Source: Chondrosia reniformis (taxonomy: Eukaryota > Porifera > Demospongiae > Chondrillida > Chondrillidae). Taken from it: a stretch of DNA of 64,000 bases. The notes under the pieces are model-generated. The model saw only the letters and a program-made list of their open reading frames with translations, ran no database searches and was not told the origin of the DNA. Below are positions 33,600-44,752 of this stretch, piece by piece (the stretch's first letter is position 1; each line of letters starts with the position of its first letter). Both the position numbers and the translations under genes were made by a program. The stretch is taken from positions 8,643,501 through 8,707,500 of the forward strand of contig OX359193.1 of the NCBI GenBank assembly GCA_947172415.1. Reading direction: 5' to 3'.

Positions 33600-35955
33600 A
33601 TGGCCGAGTGGCTGGAGAGTGGAAAGGGACCACTGAAGCGCTCCCGCTCCGAGACCTCCCTAGCCACCTTTAGAAATACCGGTAAGTTATGCACGAATCT
33701 CATTCATCGGGTGCTTGTTGGATTGACTGATGTCCTCTTAAATGCACGTCGTTACATCTAACGATCTTAATAAAGTAATTCAATTGTGCGTTTTAAATGT
33801 TATGTTTTATCAATATCCTGTAAATTGAATGTACGTAGACTTGTGTCGCTGTTTACATTGCTACACTACCGCCGATCCCATTCCCTGTTCGTTGCCTATG
33901 TGTATGTATATAGTGCCTGCACCAGCTGAACTCCCCAAGGATGACATTGCACTGACCAGGCCAACTTGCCAGCCTTTCAAGATGGTTGACGCAGCGAGGG
34001 ACTCAAAACGAAGTAATGGACTTGTTGGAGAGAGAAGGGAGCAATTTTTTGCTGCCTCTGGTGGGTCGAGCCCCTCCCTTGTGCCCCACCCTCATCGTCA
34101 CTATCGAGTGTGCTCACCAACACACCGCACTGTGTTCGCACTAAAGAAGGTAAACCCCACCCACTCACTGCTGCCCTCTCACGTGCTCTGCCCTCCTGTG
34201 TATGTAGGAAGGTCTTGTGTCTGAAGAGAAGAGAGAGATAGCCAAGGAGAGGCTACTCAATACAAATCAAAATCTAAAGGGATCCTGCAGTTCCCTGGAT
34301 GCATTGCGCTTGGTGAGACCAGCTCTAATGACCAGTTGTAGAGTGACAATTTAATTATGTTACCACTTCCATTTGTAGGATCCAAAGTTGGATGTTAGCA
34401 TGGAAGTCAGTTCCCCTCAAGACAGCTCCTCCCACCAGCGCTCCCGAAGCAAGAGTCTACAACCCAGCACCTTCTCTGCCATCCCAAAGTGAGCTCAAGT
34501 GGTACATCTCATTTACAAGGATTCAGTTTCCATAAAAGCTACTTTATTATCTCTTTAGGGTATCACATATCTTAAGCAGTGGTTCTAGAAAACGACCACC
34601 AGGTAGGTTGTCAGGTGTTACAACCAGCAAGTTTCTTTTTAGCATATTCTCCCCTCTCTATCACCCTCTCCTCCATCATCCTCTCTCCCCTCCCCTCTCC
34701 ATCACCCTCTCCCCTCCCCTCTCCATCACCCTCTCCCCTCCCCTCTCCATCACCCTCTCCCCTCCCCTCTCCATCACCCTCTCCCCTCCCCTCTCCATCA
34801 CCCTCTCCCCTCCCCTCTCCATCACCCTCTCCCCTCCCCTCTCCATCACCCTCTCCCCTCCCCTCTCCATCACCCTCTCCCCTCCCCTCTCCATCACCCT
34901 CTCCTCCATCACCCTATCCTCCATCATCCCCTCTCCATCATCCCCTCTCCTCTCCCTCTCCCATCCTCTCCATTGACCATTGTTTACTTTTCATAGAGCT
35001 GAACTTGACTCTGATGGATGTGAATGTTGACTCCTCCCACAAGCCACCCAGCAAAGCTCCCAAGTTTCACAGCTCACCACTTCACATGTCCTCCCCCTGC
35101 ACCAGTCCGCACTGCATATCTCCTCTGCAGAAGTCCTTCTCTGCCACCACCAGATACCACCACCAATCCACTGACTTCTCCCACGGCAGCTCACATGAGG
35201 AGAGTATGGCCTCACACAGCCAGTTCAGCGACAGTGATGATGCTGACAGTGATGAAGGTCTCATGAGCTCCATGTCCCCCACCCACCCAGCTGGGACACA
35301 CCTCAGTCCCAGCTCCCTCGGACATTTTGACCCAATGACTGGGAGAAGGAGTGTGCCTAAAGCACTCAAGTTTTATCACGAAGAGGGAGTCAGGAGACGT
35401 TCCTCAAGCGACAGCACACTGGCAGAGGTGAATGGCTTATTCCAAGATGGCCTCCCTCCTCCATCCAGTCCCTTGAGCTCTCCCAATGGACTCACCTTTA
35501 GGACCTTCCCACCACTCCCAGTTATCAAACCACAACCCTTTCATTCATCCTATCCCATGGTTACTGGTGAAAATGGGTTTATGTTGCCTAGGCAACCGGA
35601 TGCATCACAAGAGTCTATTAGCCAAAAAAGTCAAACCCAATCAAATTTTGATGGAGATGGTTTATCCCTAAAACTTGCAAGAAACAAAAAGTCTCTGAGA
35701 CCAGATTCCAAAGTAGGCAGCCTTGGTCCTGTTCGAAGCTCCACCTCCTCTCCACTGGTCAACTCTGCCTTCTCAATGACCAACACCTCAAAGGAACAGG
35801 ACATGGAAGTGGGTGGAGATGACTTTTCTGGGGGAACCCCCTACATGTTTGGGATACCCCGTCTGTCGATACCAAGCAGCTCCTTTGCGCAGGAAGCATA
35901 TAACCAGGATTCCTTAGGCTTTACTCCGCCCACAGAGCCCGAGGAGCCCCTGTAA
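33600..35955 (+). CDS. Ser/Pro-rich protein, possibly PABIR/FAM122-like
   Basis: Six exons: 33600-33681, 33914-34149, 34208-34312, 34379-34488, 34559-34602, 34997-35955, 511 aa. An early [14 protein letters not shown] looks like a 14-3-3/phospho-site. [16 protein letters not shown], then [17 protein letters not shown], resembles the conserved helix of PABIR (FAM122) PP2A-B55 inhibitors (CSPxR...IKxEEG...REAxHER). The rest is Ser/Pro-rich and probably disordered, with an acidic [11 protein letters not shown] stretch. The similarity is short, so the family call is tentative; otherwise the protein is unrecognised. Intron 5 holds a pyrimidine-rich 24-bp repeat. AATAAA near 36184. Confidence 0.6.
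34675..34915. repeat. 24-bp pyrimidine-rich tandem repeat, about 9 copies
   Basis: CCTCTCCCCTCCCCTCTCCA plus TCAC repeats within intron 5 of the preceding gene. Open frames running through it are artefacts. Confidence 0.93.
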
Positions 35956-36273
35956 TACAACAAGGGGCCCTGCTGGGATCGTGGAAATTGCATGGAATTT
36001 TAAACAAACTATATCATTGTTTTTAAACCTTGGCTTTTGTAAGATTTGATGGAAATTCATGTGTAACTGATTGATTTGTATTGTTAATTAACCATTGATG
36101 CCATTAACTGTAGTTCCTGTGACAATTGAAAGTGAAAGGCCATTTTTTCAATCAACTATATACAGTTAGTTTAATAATTGTGTAATAAAACTACAAACAT
36201 ATCTATGCATAAATAATAAATAACAAAAATTCTGTTGACTCCATAGAATGCAGAGCAAGTATACAGCATACAG
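35956..36273. other. 3' regions of two convergent genes
   Basis: AT-rich sequence with AATAAA for the plus-strand gene near 36184. Nothing else is recognised. Confidence 0.5.
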
Positions 36274-38078
36274 CTAATGATCCATTGAGTTCTTCCTGAC
36301 TGCCCCCAGTGCAAGTCCTTCAGATCCTGTCTGAGATGTTACAACGGGAACTCTAAGACTGACTGGAGGTTCTTTCTTCACAGGCTGGGCTTCTCTAGGT
36401 GAGGGTGGGGAGTGCTTTACAGAGGGCTGTCCAGGGCCCCTAACAGTGGGCAACTTTCTCGAGAGGAATCTCTTTGGATGTAAAGGTGAGCCTGGCAATG
36501 ACAGAGGTGCCTTATGTACTTCCACAGGCCCATGTCGGATACACTCAGGCGACCCAGTTCTTGAGCGGGAGCCTTTCAGAGGAGGAAGCTGAAGGTTTCT
36601 TTTGCCTTGTGGAGTTGTGGTCAGAGATCGAGCTGTGACTTTATGAGGGTGCAAAGGAGAGCTGGCAGGAGAGCTGGGCACTGAAGCTGAATTAGAGGTC
36701 ACAGCCACATGTGAGGCCAGCTTTGACATCCCCTACATCACAATATGCAAGCCAGTATACACATGCCACCTGTTCTTGTCTGCAGCAGGCAATTGGCAAC
36801 CCTTATTGGAACTTACTGCTTCAATAGTGGAATAATGGGCCGGGAGTGTGTCAGTGCACCCTCTTACGGCATCTGAAGTAAAATAGTTACCAAATCACAG
36901 GAACTTTATATATATAACATGTACATGTTTGCGCACCTTTAGAGCATGCATACTGGATCTCGTCCATTACTGACATGAGGTCTACAAATCCCTTCAGTGG
37001 CTGAGCCTCTTCATCTGTTCCCAAGTCCATTCCGGCTTCACTCTCAAGTTGCTCCATCAATATTCTAAATGTTTAGCAACAGAAGTGTTTAATTCCACAA
37101 GTCTTGAAGATTACTCATTACCCCTTCACTTGCCTCAAATCCAGTCTTAACCCCCGCATGAAGCCCGTAAACAGTTCTACCTGCTTCCTTCGTTCTTTCT
37201 CAACTTTGGCTGTGCACTATTTATGTGCATATTAATGTCACATGTATGTCACATGACCATCAACAGATTTACTAACTAATTTCTGTTGAAACAGATCCTT
37301 CTTTAAGCTTTCTATTCGTGAATGGAATTCTAAAGTTGATAAAAGTGTATCATTGTGTGCACTTTGTTGAGGTGACCTATCACTTACCATCTTCAGTCAG
37401 TTTGCTTCCCATTTCAACTTTAAGTTCCGATTTCTTTAACTGAGTTTGTAGGCTCTACACACATACACAACAGAATAACCTCAAATAACCTTGAAGTCAC
37501 AATTCTTGTGAGACTCATATATAGCTAACAAGAAGTGTCTTCTGAGAAGCTAGTTTTTGTTCTTCCATTACAATTTTGAGATGTTCAATTTGTTTGCCTA
37601 AATCTTCCTCCCTGACATATACGTATATAGTACAACAAAGTTACTATATCAATATATAACAGATTTGTTTAACACACCTCTGTTTAGAACTTAGCAATAT
37701 TTTTTTCTTTTCCCTGTCCCATAGCACCACCTTTCCTTCCTTCCGCAAGCTTGTATGAAAGAGAACCAATTTGGTCGATTGCATTAATAAATCAAACAAA
37801 ATACTCACTCCTCGATCAAGTCATTCTTATCTCTCAGCTGCTCCTCAAATATTCCAACTTTGCTTTCTAATTCGTCAATACGATGCAAGCAATCGTTAAA
37901 CCTAACACGATCCAAAAATGTAATCACACACATGTTGCGATATATCTATTTATCTGACTAGACAACAGTACTGCTAGGCGACTATCCTCTGAAAAGCTAA
38001 CCTTGCTTGCAGTGTTTTATTTTCTCTTTCCAGTACCTCGTGATCCATATCTAAATCTTCGAGCACTCTCTCGGTCAT
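36274..38078 (-). CDS. Coiled-coil protein with basic Ser/Pro-rich C-terminus, unrecognised
   Basis: About 10-11 exons, starting with ATG at 38078. First exons are 38078-38002 (MTERVLEDLDMDHEVLEREN) and 37901-37809 (RFNDCLHRIDELESKVGIFE), followed by small exons continuing the heptad pattern (EEDLGKQIEHLKIVMEEQ, SLQTQLKKSELKVEM, HSRIESLKKDLFQQKL, KVEKERRKQVELF). A helical segment with GMDLGTDEEAQPLKGFVDLM comes next. The last exon, 36729-36274, encodes a basic Ser/Pro-rich tail ending GAVRKNSMDH. No catalytic domain is visible. It could be a cytoskeletal or centrosomal adaptor, which is only a guess from composition. Confidence 0.65.
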
Positions 38079-38206
38079 GGGACGAATTGCTAATAATCTT
38101 CACACCTAAAATATAACGTGTTTATAATCAAAAACATTTCAGCTAAATATTTTTGACCACACCCATTAGAGGTGTGCCGCAAAACGCAAGGCACGCATCG
38201 CATAAA
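38079..38206. promoter_or_regulatory. 128-bp divergent promoter region
   Basis: The start codons of the coiled-coil gene (-) and the CISD2-like gene (+) are 128 bp apart. No core element stands out. An in-frame upstream TTG/ATG-poor extension of the CISD2-like frame exists but is not needed. Confidence 0.4.
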
Positions 38207-38738
38207 ATGGACGCCATACGTTGGTACTTTCAAGAACAGCTTCCGAACTACCTTCGAAGTATACCTTTACCTAAAACCGTAGCTGACTTTGCTACTTTAA
38301 CGAGAGAGCAGTGGCTCCAAATCCTCCCGTTACTCTTGTTCCTACTTGTCTTGCTGTGGATGCTGTTGAGCCCCATCTTTAGCAGTTTGTGTAAGAGGAA
38401 GGAGAAGCGACCCAAACATGTCGTCAACAAGAGAGTCAAGAAGGATGAGGAAAAGGTTTGTGGAAATCTATTTGAATGTTCATAAATGATAACGCATCTT
38501 CCTTCAGGTGGTCGATACGGTAGACATTGAAAGCATTGGTGATGAGAAGGCATTCTGTCGGTGTTGGAAATCGAAAAAAGTTAGCCAATGATAATATAAG
38601 TATTTTGTGTGTGACATTCATTGCATCCTCTAGTTCCCATACTGCGATGGAAGCCACAACCATCACAACCAGAATAATGATGATAATGTGGGACCGCTGG
38701 TCATCAAAAGTGAAAAGAAAAGAGAAAGGAAAAAGTAG
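38207..38738 (+). CDS. CISD2: CDGSH iron-sulfur protein, CISD2-like
   Basis: Three exons: 38207-38455, 38508-38579, 38634-38738, 141 aa. The N-terminal membrane segment ([18 protein letters not shown]) follows [19 protein letters not shown], as in CISD2. The [2Fe-2S] motif is complete: C100-R-C102, C111-D-G-S-H115, with [12 protein letters not shown] after it. CISD2 sits in the ER/outer mitochondrial membrane and affects calcium and redox homeostasis. The start codon was chosen because it aligns with the family N-terminus. An unusual His/Asn-rich stretch ([10 protein letters not shown]) replaces the usual KHNELTGDN. Confidence 0.9.
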
Positions 38739-38888
38739 ACAATTACATTTTAGGACTAGGGGACGTATAATATCTAACTAGGTGATAGGAATAATCAAAT
38801 CTGATTGTAACCGAACAAAGTTTTGTATCGCGTTTTATAGCGTTCTTTCGCTTGGCACATGGTCTGGGCTATCACATGATCAATCAAG

Positions 38889-40313
38889 ATGGGGTTTATG
38901 ACAAAGATTATGAAGCGACTCCCGAAAGTAGCTTTCAGCAGAGACACTCTATTTATCATCGTTATCTCTGTAATCATGGTCCTCACCGGATCTATCAACA
39001 CGCTCTCAACAAAGTTGGTTTCCATTTATAATAGGGTCTAAAATGAGTGCATTCGTTCCTTTGTCGTTCTGTAGGTGGGCGGACCTGATGAGAGCCGGTG
39101 GTTCCAATCCTACTGCCGAACACGTGTTTGATCATCCGTTCCTCCAAGTTAGTTAATGCATTTATTTGATTTGTGCTAACCGAATGTTTATTTCACCGAT
39201 CTACTAATTCACTTGTTCCTCTTGCAGGCTGTGGGTATGTTTGTTGGGGAAATGAGCTGCTTTGTTGTGTTCCAAATATGGTATTGGTCTACCAAGATTT
39301 GTACTGGGAACGTTAGCAAGTTTGGTCCTCAAAAGTTTAATCCGTTAATATTCCTTCCCCCGGCTCTCTGTGATATGACAGCGACCTCCATCATGTATGT
39401 TGGACTCAATCTGACCTTTGCTTCCAGCTTCCAGATGCTTAGAGGCAGCGTCATTGTCTTTACCGGGCTCCTCTCTGTTGCCTTTCTCAAAAACAGACTG
39501 CACTTGTATCACTGGGGTGGAATCTTTCTGGTGGTGCTGGGCCTTGTGGTGGTGGGCCTGGGGGACGTCATCAAGGGAGTACCCTACGTGCAGACCGGCT
39601 CCGCCTCTGAGCAGGGAAACATTGAAGCCAATTTGATCATCACTGGTGACCTCCTAATTGTGATGGCCCAGATAATAACTGCCATTCAAATGACTTATGA
39701 AGAGAGAGTCATTAAAAAGTACAATATTCCTCCACTTCAAGGAGTCGGGTGGGAGGGAATATTTGGATTTTCTGTTCTCTTTGTTCTGCTCTTTCCCTTT
39801 TACTTTATTCCATGGCACTTGCCTGCAGGAGAAGACTTTTGGCAGGACACTGTGCGGTTTGAGGACTCCATTGATGCCTTTCACCAGCTTGGCTACTCAC
39901 CTCTGCTGATAGTGGCTGTCCTGGGAACAGTTGTGAGTATTGCTTTCTTCAACTTTGCTGGGCTCACTGTAACTCAAAAGATGAGTGCAACCACTCGAAT
40001 GGTGCTTGATAGCGTGCGTACTCTGGTAATCTGGATTATTAGCGTGTCTGTAGGTTGGCAGAATTTCAACTTGCTTCAGCCATTTGGATTTGTGTTCCTC
40101 GTCATTGGAACCTTTTTGTACTACAATTTGGTGATTGCACCACTTTTTAAATTGTGCAAGCTGTGGCCAAAGATCTGCATGACCAGCGAGGAGAAGGCAA
40201 GCCTGGCTCTGGAGAAGTCACTCAAAGATTCAAGTGATTATGATTCCTCCAGAGATGTAGACGATAAGGACATGCAAAAGAAGCCATTATTGTCTAGGCC
40301 AATTAATAACTGA
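38889..40313 (+). CDS. SLC35F6: SLC35F6-type transporter
   Basis: Three exons: 38889-39013, 39075-39147, 39228-40313, 427 aa. The sequence follows human SLC35F6 throughout: TGSINTLSTKWAD, HPFLQAVGMFVGE, FLPPALCDMTATSIMYV, SSFQMLRGSVIVFTGL, ITGDLLIVMAQIITAIQM and SATTRMVLDSVRTLVIW. About ten membrane segments form the EamA/DMT fold. The human protein is lysosomal/mitochondrial; its substrate is uncertain. A basic/acidic cytosolic tail ends SRPINN. AATAAA at about 40515. Spacing to EI24 is 253 bp, same strand. Confidence 0.93.
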
Positions 40314-40566
40314 GGACCTGTTTAAACCCTAATATTTCACTTGCACATATATTTCAGTGGGAGTGCGTGCCTTATCACAGACTCTGTTTGCTACTTTTAG
40401 GTGCCCCAAATGAGAATAGCTACAAGACTTTCGTCAATGAAACATAAAACATTTTACTATATCCTTTTGTGTGTATGAATCGTGCAGCATTTTATAATGA
40501 ATTTATAAAAGTGGAATAAATAGTAGATTGTCATAATAGGGAAAGTCCTTCGCAGCTGGAATTAAA

Positions 40567-42769
40567 ATGGCCACTGGACAGACCAATGGAGAAGGTAGTC
40601 AATTAGTTGAATACTTCGAAATATTTGAATCCTTTTTCAAAGGCTTTAAAGATGCGCTGAGCGGAATAGTACCGCTCGTTCAATTGGCTCAAGGGTAAGA
40701 AACGCAGCTGAAACGGTTATCCGTCAATCACTCTTTGATCCTTCTCGTATAGGAACGAAAAACTTCGCGTTCCTCTCTTTCGGTGCATCTTTTTAAACGG
40801 ATTAATTCTCTTGGTTGGTGTCTGTTCATATACTCCCTTAATTATGTGGTAACCCTCCTCTCCCCGCAGGTGAGTGTGTTACTGTTTGAGTACCTCATTC
40901 TCCCAACCATTGAGGCTCTAGTGTCAGTCGTATATGGTTAGTAGCCACACTCACCTAACACAATAGCCACACTCACCTAACACAATAGCCACACCCACCT
41001 AACAGTAGCCACACCCACCTAACACAGTAGCCACACCCACCTAACAGTAGCCACGCCCACCTAACATAGTAGCCACACCCACCTAACACAGTAGCCACAC
41101 CCACCTAACACAGTAGCCACACCCACCTAACATAGTAGGCACACCCACCTAACACAGTAGCCACACCCACCTAACATAGTAGCCACACCCACCTAACATA
41201 GTAGCCACACCCACCTAACATAGTAGCCACACCCACCTAACACAGTAACCACACCCATCTTTAGCAAGTCTCCCTAATTGTGACTGTAGACATCATCTAT
41301 GCGAAGGAGAGCATCCTAGCTGGTCAGATTGGTGCGGTCCTCTGGTACATGTTTGCTGGACTGTGGGTACTGCCACTGTTCTGGATCAGCAAGCCACTGA
41401 ATGCCTTCTGGTTCCAAGTACACTGCCATACATATTGTTCCACCCTTTATTACCATATATGGGTGTTGTTCCACCCTTTATTACCATATATGGGTGTTGT
41501 TCCACCCTTTATTACCATATATGGGTGTTGTTCCACCCTTTATTACCATATATGGGTGTTGTTCCACCCTTTATTACCATATATGGGTGTTGTTCCACCC
41601 TTTATTACCATATATGGGTGTTGTTCCACCCTTTATTACCATATATGGGTGTTGTTCCACCCTTTATTACCATATATGGGTGTTGTTCCACCCTTTATTA
41701 CCATATATGGGTGTTGTTCCACCCTTTATTACCATATATGGGTGTTGTTCCACCCTTTATTACCATATATGGGTGTTGTTCCACCCTTTATTACCATATA
41801 TGGGTGTTGTTCCACCCTTTATTACCATATATGGGTGTTGTTCCACCCTTTATTACCATATATAGGATATTGCTAATGAGGCATTCAAGAAGAGACAACT
41901 TGAGCACAGAAACAGAAACAGATCCAAACAACAAAGTGAAGTGTAAGTAGACGACTAGATGTGTGTGCGTGTGCTATGCAATGTGATCTCACTCCACCCC
42001 CAGCTCCCCAGCATACGTGTTGGCAGACATACTGTTCAGTGTCACCATGGATATGCTGTTTATGGTTCAAGTGAGTCATACATCACTTTCTGTTCACTTT
42101 GTATACAAAGCCTCTTGTCTCAGTCTGTAGTGGTCGGGGTATTCCCCTACGTGGGCACTCCACTCAGTCTCATGCACCAGATCCTAATCATCTCACTGTA
42201 TGCCTTTGAGTACAGATGTTACAGCCAAGGTACTGACCAACCAGACCCTTCTACATCCCATTACGTAACAACTTCCATATTAGGTCTGGCAAATTGTAAG
42301 TATCGTATTGCAGTGATCGAGAGCAATTGGCCGTACTTTCTCGGTTTTGGCCTGCCACTGACAATCCTGATATTCCTCCCAAATTCTTATGTTGTAAGGT
42401 ATGATATCAATGGTTGCTCTATATTATGTGTTAACCACGCCCCTTGCCTTGCCCCGCCCCCTTGTCCACCAGTACCTGTTTGTTCGCACTACTGTTTCCC
42501 GTGACACTTGTGAGTGCATACGAGGCAAGATTCATCAACTTCACCACAGCCAATCGAAGGTAAGAGATCTCTGTTCACAGTTCCACTGGTGGCACCATCA
42601 GTGCACAGTGAATGTGTATTGAGTGTATTTTATTTGTTCCAGCACTGCATTCAAGGTCCCTATATTCAGACTCTCAGCATACTTGGCTAATGTAGTAACT
42701 AGCTCTCTCTTACAGTGTGCACTTGGAATCAAAGTCTCTTCCACAAAACAGAAGGACAGCAAACACTGA
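40567..42769 (+). CDS. EI24: EI24 autophagy/ER membrane protein
   Basis: Ten exons: 40567-40694, 40753-40848, 40875-40936, 41290-41417, 41866-41942, 42004-42070, 42124-42229, 42284-42398, 42473-42559, 42643-42769, 330 aa (human 340). Recognisable blocks are GLWVLPLFWISKPLNAFWFQ, DILFSVTMDMLFMVQ, SLYAFEYRCYSQG, IESNWPYFLGFGLPLT and ARFINFTTANR. EI24 (PIG8/EPG-4) is an ER multi-pass protein needed for autophagosome maturation. Introns 3 and 4 are made almost entirely of tandem repeats, and the acceptor of exon 5 lies inside the last repeat unit. Confidence 0.93.
40940..41262. repeat. 22-bp minisatellite, about 14 copies, starting at the EI24 exon 3 donor
   Basis: CAGTAGCCACACCCACCTAA-type units fill EI24 intron 3. 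The donor itself (GTTAGTAGCCACACTCACC) is the first, slightly diverged unit. Confidence 0.9.
41442..41865. repeat. 31-bp minisatellite, about 13.7 copies, containing the exon 5 acceptor
   Basis: Units around CCACCCTTTATTACCATATA followed by TGGGTGTTGTT fill EI24 intron 4. In the final partial unit TATATGGG becomes TATATAGG, and that AG is the acceptor of exon 41866-41942. Confidence 0.93.
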
Positions 42770-42819
42770 TATAATTGTAATTAATACAGTTACTGTGCAT
42801 TATGAAATTATTAATCAAG

Positions 42820-44410
42820 TCACTTTTCACCTGTCAGCCATTTAAAAAGAATAGATCCTTCTTTTTTTGAAGTATTTGGCTTAGATTTCTCTTCTGTCAC
42901 TCTCAGCTTCTCATTCTCCAAGTTACTATCCTTTGGGTCCATCTTTGATTGCTCATCATCCTCTTTCAAGCCTGTACCTTCGAGGTCAGTGTCTTCATGA
43001 ATGGGTTCTCCATGCAAAGCGCTAGCCCCTTCTGTAACTATATCTTTGTTCTCTACAGAATCATTCAGCTCTTCTTCCACCAAACTCTCTTCTTCCAACT
43101 CCTCCTCTAGGTCCACCTCTTCCATTGGACTATCTGTTTCTTCTTCGAGATGAATGACCTGTTTCTGAATGTCCCGTCCACCCAGGTGGCCTCTCAAATT
43201 CACTATATGTCTGCCATACAACCACACACACGCATGTCACACGGTCCATCTTTACACGAGCAGGGTGGCTCACTTGTAGTACGGTGTGTTGACACTGGCC
43301 GGCTTGCTTGCCTCCTCCTGCAGCATCTCCAATTCCTTGTGCAGCATGTCCACCATGCCAAGAGAGCCTCGCAGTACTCGCAACTCCTTCATCAGCTGTG
43401 TACTCAAGGACTGTTGGTTCTTCAACAAATTCAACAATTGTCGCTTCTCTTCAGCCAACATGTAAATCTTTAAAAGAGAATTCCATCAGTGGTAAAACTA
43501 CACAGTATATGGCACCCCCAACTTACTTGATGCATTGCACAAGCAGTTGACACTTTTGCACTCGACTTTAACAAGTCCAAAGTTGAGCCTATTACAGACA
43601 GAGGGGGATTCCCCTGGCTCTTATTGTATCTAAACATAGGAGGTTACAATTTCCTCTCAGTGCCTGCCATTGTGCATCATAACTCACTGTTCCATTGCAT
43701 AGTATACCTCCAGAGATGCTTTAGCATCAGAAGCCGCATACTTTATCTGCAGGTCTGTCAACTCTCTTCTCCCCCAATCAGAAAGCTGCTTTCCTTTAGA
43801 TAAATATTTTCCCAGAAAAAAAGACACGAGTTGCTGAAGGCCAAGATGCGGAAAGGCATACTTTTTGGCAGCTGGTAGAGTGTCTACTAAATTATTGGTA
43901 TCCACGTAGTAAAACTTTAGCAGTTTTGCTGCATCTTCGTAGGACCCGTGTCCGACCTGCAGGGGTACAACAGGATCACGTGACACGCAGCACCCTAGGG
44001 GACCACTGGTGAATGCAACTCGCCTTTTTAACGTCCGATCGCAATATTTCTCTTAATCCCGTAGTTAAGCGTGTCCCGCCTATCTTCCAAATGATTGCGT
44101 TCTCCTCCGTCGACAGCTGAACCACGCTAGGTGGAAACACTGATGCGTCCGCTTCGCTACCATTTCGGTCGCCATTGATAAAACCTGTTCGCGATTCCGT
44201 GTCGAAGCCAACCACTTTCTGATTCAGAATGTAATTAATCACGCGTCGATGTTTCAGCTCGTCTTTCTTCCCTTCGATGAGGTAGACCCGGGGAGGAGGC
44301 TGGTATCGCTGCAGCTTGTGCATCTCCGACTTGGGAATGTCAAACTTGGGGTAGCCAGGTTCAAAGTGAAAGTATGTCTTCAGATTACTTAAAATTTTCA
44401 TGGATCGCAT
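42820..44410 (-). CDS. DEDDy 3'-5' exonuclease with coiled-coil and acidic C-terminus
   Basis: Five exons: 44410-44024, 43956-43688, 43629-43527, 43467-43274, 43210-42820, about 447 aa. The exonuclease domain spans ~60-215: VVGFDTES (D70, E72), VGHGSYEDAAKLL (D137), LGLQQLVSFFLGKYLSKGKQ, IKYAASDAKASLEVY (Y202, D206), so all four DEDDy positions are present. It most resembles WRN/EXD2-type domains but matches neither closely. Residues ~255-320 form a coiled coil (EEKRQLLNLLKNQQSLSTQL). The last exon is very acidic. The first intron needs a GC donor (AAG|GCGAGT) to keep phase. A role in RNA or DNA end trimming is inferred from the domain only. Confidence 0.78.
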
Positions 44411-44752
44411 TTTGTTTGCTGCTTTACTAAATCACGTGCTACTACGCATGCTCAGTTGGGAAGTTGAGATTTCCCGGGACTGTTGCTAAGCAATTTATGA
44501 CGTTTAGGCCGCAGAAAGTTTTGATGATTAAATTCTTTTGGACTGACCAGAAGAGAATTTGAAGATTTAGTTTCTTGCACCATCAACTGGCGAGCAGCAG
44601 TTCAGAGACAGCAGATTTGTGGGTATGCAGCTCTCGCGCGCAGTTCTCACGTTTCGATCGGGTTGCTTGTTAATCTAATTTAATGGTCTGATTATCTCTC
44701 CTTCAGATCCTTGTGAGGCTTCGTTTGACTGGAATTCTAAATATAGCATAGT
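44411..44752. promoter_or_regulatory. Divergent region between exonuclease and filamin genes
   Basis: 342 bp separate the start codons. A probable filamin 5' UTR exon ends near 44620-44640, because a polypyrimidine run and cttcag occur at about 44700-44705 ahead of the ATG. The exact transcription starts cannot be read from the sequence. Confidence 0.4.

Noticed and set aside
41442-41865. Possible CRISPR-like array
   Set aside because: Units are contiguous with no unique spacers, in a eukaryotic intron; the same holds for every other tandem array here.
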